Assembly (NCBI GenBank): GCA_013396635.1
Contig: WBMW01005910.1
Span: forward strand, 660,620-724,619
From: Penelope pileata
Lineage: Eukaryota > Chordata > Aves > Galliformes > Cracidae
Length of the DNA stretch: 64,000 bases
Direction: 5' to 3'
Shown: positions 13,553 to 27,035 of the stretch, one piece after another
Layout: every line of letters begins with the position of its first letter
Numbering within the stretch: the first letter of the stretch is position 1
The notes under the pieces: model-generated
What the model was told of the DNA's origin: nothing
The model's database searches: none
What the model saw: the letters and a program-made list of their open reading frames with translations, nothing else
Made by a program: the position numbers and the translations under genes

Positions 13553-16500
13553 TGCCTGGGAGTGCTGGGCCTGGTGCATCCTGGGAAGGTAATGGGATAG
13601 AGCAAACCAAAACTTTAGGTCTCTACCAGCTGCCCCAGATTAAATCAGTGCAGCTCTACTGATTTTCTTGATCTTAAAAGCATGCTGTAGAAATTGTCAA
13701 AAGAACCAGATGATTCTGGGCAAGGGATAAACATGATCAAACATAGTGTCTCCTGTGTCCTTTTTACGTGGTGACATCAAACCTTGCTGCTTTGCAAGAA
13801 ACCACTGCGCTGACTCTATCTTGCCAAAAAGCATGTTAACATGCGTAACACGCCTCTGGACTCACATCACTCATGCAGGACCATGTGAGGGGAGTGCCAC
13901 TGCTTTAGAGGCACTTTGCACTCCTGAGCCTTGCTGCAATATTACATCCGGGCTGGCTGCTAGAGGAGACATGGTGCAGGGCGTTGCACGCCTGTTTTCT
14001 ACCAGCAACACAGACTGTCTTACATGTGCTGGGCAAATCTGACCGGACATGGCTTTGCCTGCTTTTCTTAGGAAAAGTCTCTGACTGCATGACAGGGAAC
14101 GCTTTGGAGTCTTAATTATATGCAGGTTGGTTCAAATAGTACCAAGCCATTTGAACATGACAGAACTGCTGAAACTCTGAGGGCCTCTGTGTTTCCTGGT
14201 TGTATACAAAAGACACTGCGGCAAATTGTTTCAATTGGCGTAATCAGATGAATGAATCATAAAGCAGACAAACAGCAATTCATCCCTCCATGCAGATTCT
14301 CCCACTAATAGCACTGCAGTTAGTCAGCTCAATAATGACATTTTCAATACAATTTTAGTTGTGGTCAGGTCTCTTTGCTCCTAATCCAACACTAACCTGA
14401 GAGCATAGTGTACTGTCACAGGATTATTCCCCAAAAATGACATTGCTCTGTACCTCTGCAGAACACTATCTTAGCACAAAGACAAGAGCTTGCCTGTCAG
14501 TAGTCTCTGATGAGAGGTACTCTTGGAGATGAATGTCCAGCTCATTCTGATAAGACTGGACCAGCACAACCACTGCTGAAGGAGGCAAGGGTTGTGAGCC
14601 CATTAGTGGGGCAGAGTCTACACACTGCTCCCTTTGTCCTCACGAGTCATTTGTAGAGGAACACCAGCTTTTTGGGTCCTCTGCTCAAAACTATGTGACA
14701 AAGATTAAAAGGTAGTAATTGGCAGTAAAGGCACCATCTTTGAAGCATACAAAGGTTAAATGGTGGTGTTTGAGCTTTTAGACCATGCCTGCATGCATTT
14801 TTGACACCAGTAAAGGGTGGCATTATCAATGATCTGTTATGAGTTAAATGTACAACTGCCTAGCTTACCTCTTTGGTATTTGTTATTTGCAAACATGAGG
14901 GAATTAAGCAAAGTCAAACCTCAGCAGTCCTACATGACTTTTTCAAGAAGTTTCTTTGGCTTTCAGCCACCTCTTCCTGCAAGCTCTGGAAATCATTAGA
15001 GTTCTTTTTTTAATCATTACCACTGTAGATAATGATGCTAAAGATTAAAAAAATTATGAGGTTTGTGGATAAAGCAGGGAGGACACAGAGAAGTTCCCAG
15101 TGTCAGCAGTTTATGTCAGCACGGAGCTTATTTTACACCACAAAAGGACTTCTCCAGGAGGCTGGTGGGCTTTGCATGTGCTTAGCGAGACACAAGCAGT
15201 CATGTACGTTATGCACCAAATTGAGTCATCCTTCAAGTCACTGGCCTGAACCAATCTTAATAACATGCTTTGACCTGTCTGCTACATCTGCCTTGGCTAG
15301 CAGAGAATTTGTGTCCATTTCTACTCTTTGATTCCCCTGACCTTTAGTTTAGCAGTGATTTGACATCCCCAAACTTGGTTCTGGTTTGAGTGCAATTTTT
15401 TTCTGCATGATATTTGCTTACATTGCTTTTTTCTATAGTTTTCTTTTCTGCTCAGTTGCCTTACCAGCTGTCTTTAAAAATAATTATACCTCTGTCTGGC
15501 TTTTTTTGGTCACTACTGTTAGTAGTTGAGAGAAGGACTTGAGGCAAGGTATTTCCTAGAGATCATATGTCTTTGATGAAAATGCTCTTCAGCTGACGAA
15601 TTTCAAATATGATTTTCTGCAATATTCATTTGAGACTCTGTCTTCATGGGCATGCCTGCCAGGTCAATTAGCTGTCCATTTTCAGAATGCCATGCACAAA
15701 AGGGTGGGTTAATGGTCAAAACTAATTTGCTGAAAAGTATGAATACTCGCAATGTTTTGTTTTTTTTATGGTTACAGTACAAATGGCACTTTACCACCCT
15801 CTTTAGTCACTGTCAGTTGTCTGCTATTGATGAGCAACTTTACTACCAGCTCCTCATTCAACCCTTGCTGCATAGCCACTTTATTAGCTGGCTGCTGCTT
15901 TCAGTATAATCTTCTGGGGACTGATTTACAGATGTGCCAATAAGCTACTGTCTGGTGCCCCACTAAAACTTAGAGAGGAGAAGTCCATCTTCCACCAAAA
16001 GCATTTGGCACAATGGTACGCCCTGCTCAATTCAAGTATGAAGTTGCAAGCATGAAGTGGTTTCTTTGTGTATCTTTTGCATTCATGGCAATGTGTGTCT
16101 ATAAGTGTGTAGATTTCAGTGTATCTCATTTTGTCTTCACACAGAGAAGTGGACTATGGAAGGACTACAGGTACTTCCAGTCCTACATTTGGCATCCACA
16201 AAATTGCGTTATCAACTGCAAATGATGCACGTGCTTGCAGAAAGTAAACCACCTGCATGGACACCTATCAAATCCACTTGTGCATGAAGGGGAGAGCCAG
16301 TGGGTACCCACGGGGTACTCAACTGAGTTCCTGCTCAGCTGCAACAAGGTGATCTCCATGTGGCTTCTTTGTATGAGGGAGAAAACAAATCTCAGCTCAC
16401 TGATCTTGCTTTCTGAAAGTCATTCTATGCTGGCATCCACACCTTTCTGTTACTCATATAACTAATAAAGGTGCTTTGTACAACTCTTTGGACAAGTGAC

Positions 16501-18412
16501 AAAACACACTTTCACCCCTGGATGTCCACTCATATGCTAGATCAGCACCTGCATAATGCAAACAGACATAGGGGTGGAATCAGGAAAAAAAAGCCATTGG
16601 ACAGGATTAATTTTAAAATACCAGAAAATAATAAGGCAAGAGCTGGAGCAGTAAACAGGCTTCAGTAAGAGAATGTAAACAGCAGAACCGACACAGAAAA
16701 CCTTCAGAGAAGCTGCCTGTTTGTGGGCATCTTGAAGTACAGCTGTTAGACTGGCAGCAGTCTTATCCAGCTGGCCCGCATCTTTCTGGCGTGGCTCACT
16801 GCTCTGTGAGTTAAGCACCTCAAAGCACACAGAACAGCTTCAGCAAAGGCAGACTGGAGGAAAGCTAAACTCCACTAGAAGCTGCAGCTAGCTGTAACAG
16901 GCATAAGGAAAGGAAGCAAAAGGCAGCGTTTTCAGGCTTTGCTTCTCAAAGCCTTTTAACCCCAGCAAAAAAGGATCCTCAGGCTCCTCAGTGGCAGATA
17001 TTCAGCCTTTCTCCCTGCCCCTGCCCCTCACCCTGCCTCCAGCGCACAAGGAAGCCACAGACACGTTTGCTTCAGCCCACAGCCAAGTGGCTGTGCTCTG
17101 AGATCCTGTGGTGCAGCCATTTTATTTGTCCTGGTTTATTTTACTTTTTAATCCTGCTACTATCTGAGTCTTTGGTGAGGGCACAACTAGCTGGAGCACG
17201 GGCAGATCTTGGGTCATCTTCTCTGTATGTTGCACCTACTCTTGCAGGCTGTTTCCCACAGATCCGTGGATAGAGTGCAAGGGGGCTGTGAACCACAGAG
17301 GGCAAAGATGTGATGGTGAAAGTCCTCAAACAACACGACCCTGAGCAGGGCAGGCTTACTGTGGAGGTTACGAGAGAAAAGTCTGCTCAATTTGTCCTTG
17401 GTTCTGAGAATGATGATGGCTTCAGTAGCTCTGCCTTGTCCAGCCGCCAGCCCACAGAGACCTCCAAATACGTCCTCTGAGGTGCAGAGAATCTTTCCAG
17501 AAGTAGGCTTGATGTGCATCTTTATGAAGTCTTAAGGACAGATTTAATGAATGATGCCTAGCCTGTCCCACTGCAGGGAAATGAATCAAAGAAGGGGACC
17601 TGATCTTAATTTTCTTGCTGAGAGCAGCCGGCAGAGCCTGGAACTCAAAGATACAATATCTGCTTTGTTACTCTATGAGTTTGCTGTAAAATATGCTGTA
17701 ATCTTTGCCAGGGGTATGCTGTGCATTCCCTGGAGGTTTTTCAGCTCTGAGGAACACTTCAGGCCGCTTCTCAGTTTGCTCAGGCTTTGCCTTATAAGGC
17801 CTTTCAGCCGCAGCACAGGCACACGACAGCTCTCCGGGTGTCAGTCTGTTGGGAATGGATTGCTGCAGCAGCCTCCCCGCACAGGCTGTGGCCCTTCCAG
17901 TCCCTGTGCTGACAGCTGGTGACAATGTGGCCTTAAGGTCAAGCTGGAGAGGGCAAAACCATAACCCTGCCTGTGAGCGCGTCCTTGCTGCAAAGGCCTA
18001 AATACTGAAATGGCGAATACAAACCACTGAAAGGAGACCGTGCTCTGCTTGGCCTTAAAATATTCCCTCCAAGAGGTGGCTGGGCTATAAGCCATGGGAA
18101 ATAGCTTTCTGTGGGAACCCAGGAGGACTCTCAGCCTCCCACCACAGCCTTCTGGGCTGCACATGGGCACTGGGTTGTGCAAGGGTCCAGGCCTGGGGGT
18201 GAAGGAGCTGTCTGTGGAGTGACACAGGCGCTCCCCATCAATGCCATATGGGGTGGAGTGTGCAGGAAACAGCCTGCAGCAAGGCTGTGCAAGTAGAGGG
18301 TTCTGTGACCTTGATGGGACTAACACTGGAACTGTTCAAGGACTCAGAGCAGAAATCATTGTATCCAGCTCAGGGTGTGAAAGGCGCTGCGACATGCTGC
18401 ATTGTATCATCT
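13553..18412. other. Intergenic DNA, no gene recognised
   Basis: The region is mostly AT-rich with a more GC-balanced part near 16980-18300. Overlapping open frames of 100-160 codons there (for example minus strand 17841-18326) lack recognisable motifs and look like composition effects. No RNA gene or CR1 copy is seen. Confidence 0.55.
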
Positions 18413-18638
18413 CACAGGTTGGATACCAGGAAAAGATCCTTCACCAGAGAGTGGTGGGCATAGAACAGGATCCCCAGGGCAGTGATCATGGCCCCACACT
18501 GCCAGAGTTCAAGAAGCATCTGGACAACGCTGTTAGTCATATGCCCTGATTTTTGGGTGGTCCTGTGTGGAGTCGGGAGATGGACTAGAGGATCCTCAGG
18601 GGTCCCTTCCAACTTGGGACTGTGATTCTATGATTGTA
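18413..18638 (+). mobile_element. CR1 LINE fragment (3' end)
   Basis: Begins near GGTTGGATACCAGGAAAAGA (diverged CR1 LDIRKKF segment), continues through GAGTTCAAGAAGCATCTGGA (EFKKHLDNA) and ends GGGTCCCTTCCAACTTGGGAC plus TGATTCTATGATTGTATG, the CR1 3' tail. Strongly 5'-truncated, with no usable ORF. Confidence 0.92.
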
Positions 18639-21600
18639 TGCCATTTACCATTGTCATAGACAGTATTGGCCATCACAGAGTGGTTTATCCAGAGCCAAAG
18701 GACCACAAAATAGTTAAGTTTTAAAATTGCAACGTTTGCAGCGTCTGTGGTCCTCAGGTTGCTCAATTACAACAGGCTGAGCTTTTCAGCAAAGGGGAAA
18801 GACTTGTCTAGGTTGCACATACAGCTCCTTATGCAGACGGGCAGATGTATACACAAATTAACGTTGCAGCTGCTGATTTCCAAAACAAACTAAGCTACCT
18901 TTTAAAACTTTTGGAATCATTTCTAATTCACAGTCCCCAGTGATATGGACAATGCCAAAAGGTTTCTACAGCTTCCTACTTGCAGTGATGCTGTGTTCGG
19001 CGCTCTGTCTTTGTAGCTGATGAAATTGCAGCTCACTCCATGCAAACAAAAGTGAAAATAATGCTTATTGCAGAATCTTCTACACAATACTAACAGTCCA
19101 AAATACTTGCTCTGCTTCCCCTGAAATATAATTCTAATGTGACATTTCGTGCCAGCTCTCCAATTCAAATGCAATCCCTTTATTTCCTGCAGTTTTTCCA
19201 ATATTAACTCATTTTTCTCCCGCATTCTTTGTTTCTCTTCAAAAGTATCAAGAATGTTCCTTTTGTTTTCCATCTTTCTTCTTCTTTCCCTCACTGCAGA
19301 AGATTTTGAGCTACATTTCATTTCTGCAATAGTTGGTTTTCTGTGATGTTTGAGAAAACATATTGATTGCAGGAATGATCTCCATTATAAAATTTCACAG
19401 CTGGTACACTTTCATCATGGGATGAGATGGGCAGCCTAGGGTATTAAATCAAAACTCTGATAGCTGGATAACAGGTGCAGTGAATGTAACAAACCTAAAA
19501 GGAAAAAAGAGCTTACGAAAATGAAGTACTTTTTCGAGCTAATAGGTGAAACTCCTTGCCACAATGTACCACTGGCAAACATAACTAACTATAAATCAGT
19601 AGGTGGCTGGAAAGTTGGGTTGATAACATGTACAATAGGGTTCAATATCAAGATATTTTGGAAGGGAAATCAAAAACAGAGTTGTTCTTCTATTTCTGAT
19701 TGTGAGCTCCCAGGAAGAGAGGCATTATTTTTCAGGGATTGATAAGCAGGTTGCCAAATCTTCTTTAGGCTGAAATGAAAAATACATCATTCACAAGTTC
19801 ATATTTCCACACTTACTCCATATAAAAGAAGTACAACAAGGTACAAAACAGAAAAGTATTTTGTACTTTTCTCAGAACACATTTTACCTTTAAGAAAGGT
19901 AAAGGGACCTCTAGGAAAGAAATTAAACCCCTTGAGAAATTCAGCAAATAAAAGGGGAGTGCTTTTTAATCTTTATATCTCATTACAATTAATGCATATC
20001 TTGTGTGTAAGCTAGATTTGATAAACTATCATTGTTTCATGACTACGCAAAAACTAAATATTAACCGAACTTTTTGTAAGGGCATCTATACCATGACAGA
20101 GGTAACTCAGCTAATGGTCATCCTTCCAAAGCAGCCACACAAGCATTCCCAGTACAGAGCAGTTCCCATTAAAAGAGCAAATCAACTGCAGGCAAAGAAA
20201 CACCTCCACAGAAGGAGAGTGATTTGCAAGTTGTCAGAGGTTCATTAGCAGCCGCATGTACAGAATGCCTGCTTATTGATCTTCCCCACTAAATAAATCT
20301 GCCAGTTGTTCGGGCTAGGGTTTGCTTTTTAAGTAGCATTACTGATGTGGAGACATATAAACTTGTTGTTCAAATAAAATACTAGGAGCTTGAAATCACC
20401 ACTTACATGCTCCATGTGAAATAAGCTGCAAAATTTGTTACGCTTCTACATTTTTCTCCATGTTTACTCATCAGAAAGTCAAATACGACTGAAATTGCTA
20501 GATGGATTTGAAATATCAGAATTCAAAACCTTAGAAGTCCTTTCATTCATATGGCTCCAGTTTTCTAAACATGTCATCAGCTTTAATGAGACTTTTACAT
20601 CGACACTGAGACACATGCTCTCAATGTAGCTAAATCGGTGTTTAGCAATTGGTAATTCAGCAACAGGAGATCTGTTGAGGACATTTTTTCAAACAGACAC
20701 ATCCAGGGCTTGTGTGACCCCACTGCCATCATACACCAGTTATGACATTGGCTTCTGTTGTAAATGTATGCAGGTAGGTTTACACATGCTAGGAGTATCC
20801 TGAAATGTCAATAAAAATGTACTATGTGATTGCCTGGGCATTGGCATCAACAAACACTCTGTCTTCTGCCAGATCTCAGCAGGAGGCATTTTACCAGTCT
20901 TTAAAAAGTATATTTTTCCCATAACAGGAACAGTCACAGATATAGGGAAAATTAAATTGCATAAATAGATCTGATGCAGATAGATAGTACTGAACTCTGC
21001 ATGTTTTTGCTGAGTGCCCATAAGATCTAAACAGCAAATGTTGTATTGCCCATAAACTAAAGTGATGATCAAAGAAAATCAAGTGAAAACACAGAAAAAG
21101 AGAGAAAAGCGTCGTTTTCTCTGGGAAAAAACTGTTCATAGTAGGTGATCACACTGGGTAACAGCGTGAGAAAGAGATGTGTTTTTGATTAGCTCCATCT
21201 CATTCTCTTTCCATGTATTCATAAACAAAGCAGTGCTCCTCCACCACCCTTATGGGTCAAAATGTTACACACTGAAAAGTGGACAGTGGCAGAAGCAGAC
21301 TTGAACGGATGGCCTTTCTTCACCTTCGCTATATGGACTTAAACCTCCTACTAGAAATCTGTAAAGCTTGAGTTCTGCAATTGAATTATTCAAGGAAAAC
21401 AAAGCCTTATATCATTAAATTGACGATCTGACATGCTTCCTTCTCCTCCATTTGTGCAGAGGGTCCTGCTTACGTGTGTCTCTTGCCATTACTTATTTTA
21501 ATTCTTCCTGAACTTGTGGCTGAAGCACATGACTATTGTGGGCTCTGCTGTGCTGCCTGCCTGCTTTGAGCCAGTCCCAGCCTCGTGTGAGGCTTTTTTT

Positions 21601-23830
21601 TCTCATTCCTACCACATCTAGCAGTAGATACCCCAGCCACAGCAAACATCTCTTTGGACCTGTCTCAGGAGGTCTGAAATTGCCATTAAGTCGAGGATAC
21701 CTGCATCCTCGCTCCACATATGGTTTTTCCCCAGCACAAGGGACATCAATAAAAGCAGTTTGGAGAAAGGTGAAAAGCCTGCTTAAGTACTAAATTGGGA
21801 CAGGATTATGGCATTCAGCCTCTTCCCAGATACTTTTCTTTAAAAGATCAAGTGACTGCTTAGTTTTGAAACAATTATGTATCGTACATTTTCCGTGGTT
21901 CCAGAATTGGAAAATATGCAGAAGCTTAAAATGTAGACATGTTGACAAGGGTTTTCATAACAGCCTAGTGGATTAAGAATCATTTCACGCTAAAATTAGA
22001 GGAAGACTATGTCAATCATTTAGACTGCTTTGTAAACCAGCATTAAATTTCAGTGCAGGAACCGCTGTCTACTAGGCACAGTGAATACTCTCTTCTGAAT
22101 GTTACTAGAGAAGACATTTGTGCAGTAGAGGTGCAAGATATAAAGACGATTTCCTAATTAGCTGCACACCACAGATACTAGGTCAATAATAGTCTCACTT
22201 TGAGTGAAGCTTGTATGTGGTGTGTGGTATAATGTAAAACAGTTCCACAATTTGTACTATATAACATTAGAGTATAAAATAACATTAGTAGACTGACATA
22301 AATAGGAAATCACTGTAGGAAATCGTTTCAGCTATATATGTGGAGGCTGATGAGCAAGTACAAGGGTAAAATACATGCTGTTATGAGGGGCCTTTCTGCT
22401 ACAGCCTGTGATGTTTGAACGGAACAATGGAGGGATATGCCAGAATCTACAAAAACTGAGCTCTAGCTTTTGAATTCAAACTTGAAAATCGTACATTTTT
22501 TTCTTCTTGGCAGATCTGAATATCCAAGACAGCTTTAAAGGGCAAGAGAGGCAAGAGCCTCTTCCCTGACAGTATTAAGGTCACCAGGATCACAGAAACT
22601 CAGTGCCACAAAATGTTTCTGATGAAGAGGACAGTGCAAGCCATGGCATATGTGATCCTCAGCTCGTTGATAGCTTCTGAGGCATGTGCAGTTAAGGGGT
22701 GGTGACATGTTACAGTGGCATCATTATCCCAATAGAATAACAATTCAACAAAATCTCACTTTTTAGCGAAGCCTAGTCTGTTCACAAATATATCTCTGCC
22801 CTGCATTGTAATGCTGAGAGCTTTACTTGCTCTCTCCGCCTCTCTGCCACAGCTGGATGCAAAGTGGCAAGGGTGGCACTGGAGGGTAGAACATGGAAGG
22901 TAAGAGCTAACCAGGATTTTATTTTTTTATAATTACAGCAAGAGCAGAGAAAGTTGGGAAAGGTTGCCTTCATTTCTTCTCTGCCTTTTGCTCCCAGGAG
23001 CCAGGCCAGGCTTCTGCAGCAAGGCACAATGCCAGCAGCAGGCACTGAGATCCCAAGAGGAGAGAGGCTGGCTTCATTGCCTCCTGCCAAGGACTGAAGG
23101 CATTCAACAAATCTTGGGCTTACACACAGAGGCTTCAGCATGTCAGTGGGGCTGGCTGAGGAGAGCCATGGCTTCTTTTCCCCATCCTTGTCACTGGCAG
23201 AGCCCCTGTTAGTGGACAACAGACTTCATTTCACCAGGAGACCTCAACTTTGTGGAGGCTCTTGAAGGCCTGCTGCCTCTTCCAGCACCCAGTGCAGGGT
23301 GAGACGGCCACGTGGAGACTCGTCTGCTCCGTGCAAGTTCCCTGCTGCTTCAGAACAAAACCAAGCAAAGGAGGAAAAACCTAATAGGCTGCACATATTA
23401 ATAAATGATGGCTTACCTATTCATAAGCCTGCTGTCTTGGGAAGGTTTAAAACAAAGCCCTGAGCTCTAGCTTTTTAATTCCCTAACAAAGCCATCTCCT
23501 GCTGTGCATGCTTCAACTCGGTGCCTTGATACCAAGTGGCAAAAAATAAACCAAAAAAAAAAATATAAGGAGCAGAAACAACTTCAGTTAGTATAAAGAT
23601 TTTTAAAAATTAAGAAAGGGACATCTTACACAAAGGTGGACTCTGAGGTGCAGACTTAGCTCTGCTGTTGCCCTGCTCTATGGCTTCAGGCATATCACTC
23701 ATGGTTTCCCTGCCTGCTTTCCCTACTGTGAGATGCCGTGGGAGATGGAGGGCAGATTTCTCAGCTTCTCTCTGTCCTGCCTTTTGGGCTATTTCTCCAG
23801 CAGTCCAACACTTCGGTGGTCATAGGGCGG
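18639..23830. other. Intergenic DNA; one unexplained ORF
   Basis: Apart from the minus-strand ORF at 18923-19321, which has its own entry, I see no gene, RNA or repeat that I can support. The region is AT-rich with many short ORFs. The 145-codon minus-strand frame at 22782-23219 has no recognisable motif. Confidence 0.55.
18923..19321 (-). other. Unrecognised ORF with a charged, coiled-coil-like segment
   Basis: A 132-codon minus-strand frame starting at ATG 19321, open upstream to about 19384. Residues 11-48 (19291-19178) are dense in Arg, Lys and Glu and read RERRRKMENKRNILDTFEEK then QRMREKNELILEKLQEIK. That composition is typical of an alpha-helical coiled coil and unlike the Cys/Ser-rich junk frames around it. 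Residues after about 55 lose this character, so only the first part may have been coding. Upstream in minus orientation, a TTTTCTC...CACAG sequence could be a splice acceptor, but I see no good GT donor at the end of the charged block. It could be an isolated exon of a minus-strand gene, a decayed retrocopy or chance. I do not recognise the family. Confidence 0.25.
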
Positions 23831-24075
23831 TCATAGAATCATAGAGGTTGAGAAAGACCTCTAAGATCATCAAGCCCAACCGTCAGCCCAACCCCACCAT
23901 GCCCACTGAGCCATGTCCCTCAGTGCCACATCTCCATGGTTCTTGAACACCTCCAGGGACGGTGACTCCACCAAACCCTGGACAGCTGTGCCAGTGCCTG
24001 ACTGTTCCTCCTGAGAAGTTTTTCATAATATCTGGCCTGAATATCCTCTGGCGCAACTTGAGGCAATGTGCCAGT
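23831..24075 (-). mobile_element. CR1 LINE fragment (3' end)
   Basis: The + strand begins TCATAGAATCATAGAGGTTG and continues through CCTCTAAGATCATCAAGCCC into the CR1 3' region (reverse reading: KNFSGGTVRHWHSCPGFGGV, a diverged KFF..RVVRHWNRLP segment). It belongs with the copy at 26769-27035, sharing long identical runs such as CCACTGAGCCATGTCCCTCA. No intact ORF. Confidence 0.93.
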
Positions 24076-26768
24076 GCACCCAAATGTGATGGTGTGAGGA
24101 AGAGGCGGATATGCCAGTGACTGCATCAGCCGCACAGCAGCCCACAGTGCTGGGCTCTGCAAAGCTGACAGGTGCCACCAGCACAACCCCTGGGCTGCAG
24201 CCGCTGTGTCCACCTCAGGAGAGGTGACATGAGATGAAGTGACAGCAAGAGCCTGCTGGCTGATGAGGCTGAGCCTGTACTGAAGCTGCAGATGGAGGAG
24301 CTTCTTTTGGAAATGCTGGATGGTGCCACTGCCAAAAATTCTGAAGGCCGCCTTGTGTGAGACACTGTGTTTGAGAGAGTCCAGGAAGGGAGTGTGGACA
24401 GCAGACTCAGGAATCTAAAAGTGTAGACGAGCTTTTCATTCCTGGCTTATTTTAATACAGCATCTGAGGCCAGAGTCTGGTAAGGGAGATGAAAAACAGA
24501 TTAATGAAACCTCAGAATTTCAGTTTAGATTAAAATAGTATGGTTCAAATATGCCCTGGGGAGGAAGGCTTGACAATAGTGAGGATGCCAGAACAGCGTT
24601 AGTGAAGCACAATGCAACACGCTGGCATGTGGTAATTTTAAGAGCCAGAAGTATCTTCTCTTAAACAATCTGAAATGCAAATGTGGAGTCTGTTTTCCCT
24701 CCTTGCTCTGTGTTTTCCTGACAACCGCTGCCAGGATCTAGCCACCGACTTGTCACCACAAAACTATGTCGATACGTTGGCAGTGCTGAGGCGCTGGTCC
24801 AGACCTTCGTGTGCGTGTGTGCCTTCCTCACACTGTCCCCTGGCCAAAGTCTAGCTTCTCAGACTGACTCAGTGCTGCTGACAGCCAGCAGGATGGGAGC
24901 CAAGGGTATCGCCCTAGGGACAAGGTGCCCGGCACGAAGCAGCATGGTTCTGGTTGTGTACTGGTCAGTGACAAGCCTGGCCTTGGTTATCAGAAAACAA
25001 ACACAGGTGATTTAAGCAGAACCTTTCCTAACCCAGCTCAGCTCTGTGGAAAGGACAAGAACATCATTACCACTACTTAATTAGTCTGTCTCATTAAAAG
25101 TTCATTGCTTTCAAGATCCTCTCCAGCAGTGAGCAGGGACTACAGATTGTTTCCTGTGCTCTTTTCCAAAGAAATAAAAATAAGAATCTATTTTGCATGG
25201 AACTAGGATGCAATTCATGCATTATTAAGCTGTAGTTGGTTTTGCTTTTACGAAAATTGTGGCAAAAGTAACGTCTTTTTATTGACATCTGAAAAATAAC
25301 AAGGATATTTTCCCTTTCTTCTCCCTTTTTAGCTACTGAACGAAGTATATTAAAATACTTCTGTCTTCTTGCTTCTCCCTACACCTCCACCCTCTCCAGT
25401 TTTCTTAATATTTTAGTAAGTTCTATACCAATATAAGAAAATATTCTGGAAACAAAAGCCTTAATCAATAGGGACAAAAAACCATAAGAGCCGAATTTTG
25501 TTTTGTTTCATTTTAAGCTGTCTTATTTAACAAAAATTCCACAGACTGTCACAGCCAGCTGAGTCACAGCAGCCATTTCACCTGGGTGCTCTCTGAGTCC
25601 CACCAGTGTGAACTCTCAGAAACAAGATTATTACGCACAGCTCAGCAACGCTTTTTGGTACCAGCAGTACCAGATCAGCAGTACATCTCACTCAGATAAA
25701 TTCCTTTCAGTTCCACACCCTTCTTCCACAGCAGTAACGTGCTCGATGCTCACACATCCATCCGACAGCGGCTCCATTGGTTGCTCCGTGCCAGATGAAG
25801 GGGGGGTGCACAGCCCTGCTGTGTTTTCAGCATGGCCAGGCATGGCCCAACGCTCCCTAGTATGCACCCATCACCTGCAGCAAGCACTGAAACTAATGAG
25901 GGGATAGGATGAGCATAGCATGAACACTGGACGCACTTAAATGTATGTTTCAGCGCTCTGCAGAGGGGTGCCATATGGAAGGACAGAGGGAAAGGCCTAA
26001 TATGGAACATTTCACGTGCCGGCTTGGCAGCATCAAACGTGACTACAGGTTGTGGGGCGGACTTGTCCCAGTCCCAGCTCCAGCCACAGCCAGCTCTGGG
26101 CATGCCCTGGCCTTTGCTGTGCACAGCCCATAGCTGAATTCCTCCCTGGGGCAAGGCTGAACAACAAAACATGAGAAGGTATTGAAGGGATTTGATTGCA
26201 AAACTCACAAGTCTCAGTAGGAGTTGCCTGTGTAAGTTCTCAGTGCACATGTGGGAGTGTAGATGCCTTGTAGATGTCTTGATCTGTGTGATGGGGTATT
26301 TCAAAACCAGCTGCAGTAATATAAGCTGTAATACACAGACCTTTATGAAAACAACAATGACAAAAAAAGGAAATTCTGCATAAAAATAAGAGGCTTTCAG
26401 ACACATGAGCAAATTAGCTACATGTCAGATGCAATCCAGCAGATTATTTAAGCCAAGCTGGAAGACTGAAAGAGCATCCCAATTTAAGTCGGTGGTGTTG
26501 CATTTCCTGTAGCTGTACAGACACAACCTCACCGGGGATACCTCAATGAAACTTTGCTTTTTGGCCATGGAGATTACCATAGTTATATGATGTTCTGTGA
26601 GTCTTCTGTACAGCAAATGACCTCCTTCAGAGAGGACAAGCTTAGCAAGAATTCACTTTGATGCACCACCATGGAGACTGGCACCAGTGGGGCAATGGGA
26701 CCAGGACATGGAGAGAGTTGAGAAAGCAGCTGCCTGAGCAGAGTCATGTGCTGGAGCTGAAAATGGGA
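24076..26768. other. Intergenic DNA between two related CR1 copies
   Basis: About 2.7 kb with no recognised gene. The only notable item is the long minus-strand ORF at 25750-26406, listed separately. Confidence 0.55.
25750..26406 (-). other. Unexplained 219-codon ORF (longest non-repeat, ATG-started ORF)
   Basis: On the minus strand, ATG at 26406-26404 opens a frame to a TGA at the left end, about 218 residues. The first 40 residues are strongly hydrophobic and aromatic (FPFFVIVVF, then LQLILLQLVL), enough for one or two membrane segments. The remainder is Cys-, Trp- and His-rich with no recognisable motif or domain order. An uninterrupted frame this long is uncommon by chance at this base composition, but composition alone does not argue for coding. 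It has no CR1 content. It may be an orphan or spurious ORF, or part of an unspliced non-coding transcript. Confidence 0.15.
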
Positions 26769-27035
26769 TCATAAAATCATAAAATCAGAGAACCAGGTTG
26801 GAAAGGACCTCTAAGCTCACCCACTCCAACCCCAGCCCATCCCCACCATGCCCACTGAGCCATGTCCCTCAGTGCCACATCTCTGCGATTCTTGAACACC
26901 TCCTGGGATGGTGACTGCACCACTCCCTGGGCAGCTGTGCCAGTGCCTGACTGCTCCTCCTGAGAAGTTTTTCCTAATATCCAACCTGAACCTCCCCTGG
27001 CACAACGTGAGGCCATTCCCTCTTGTGTTATGGCT
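26769..27035 (-). mobile_element. CR1 LINE fragment (3' end) just upstream of the CpG island
   Basis: The + strand starts with a diverged tail (ATCATAAAATCATAAAATCA), then GGTTGGAAAGGACCTCTAAG, and continues to CGTGAGGCCATTCCCTCTTG. The minus-strand reading preserves FRLDIRKNFSGGAVRHWHSC, the CR1 ORF2 C-terminal segment, then loses frame. It ends about 400 bases before the GC-rich promoter block and is in the same orientation as its relative at 23831-24075. Confidence 0.93.
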
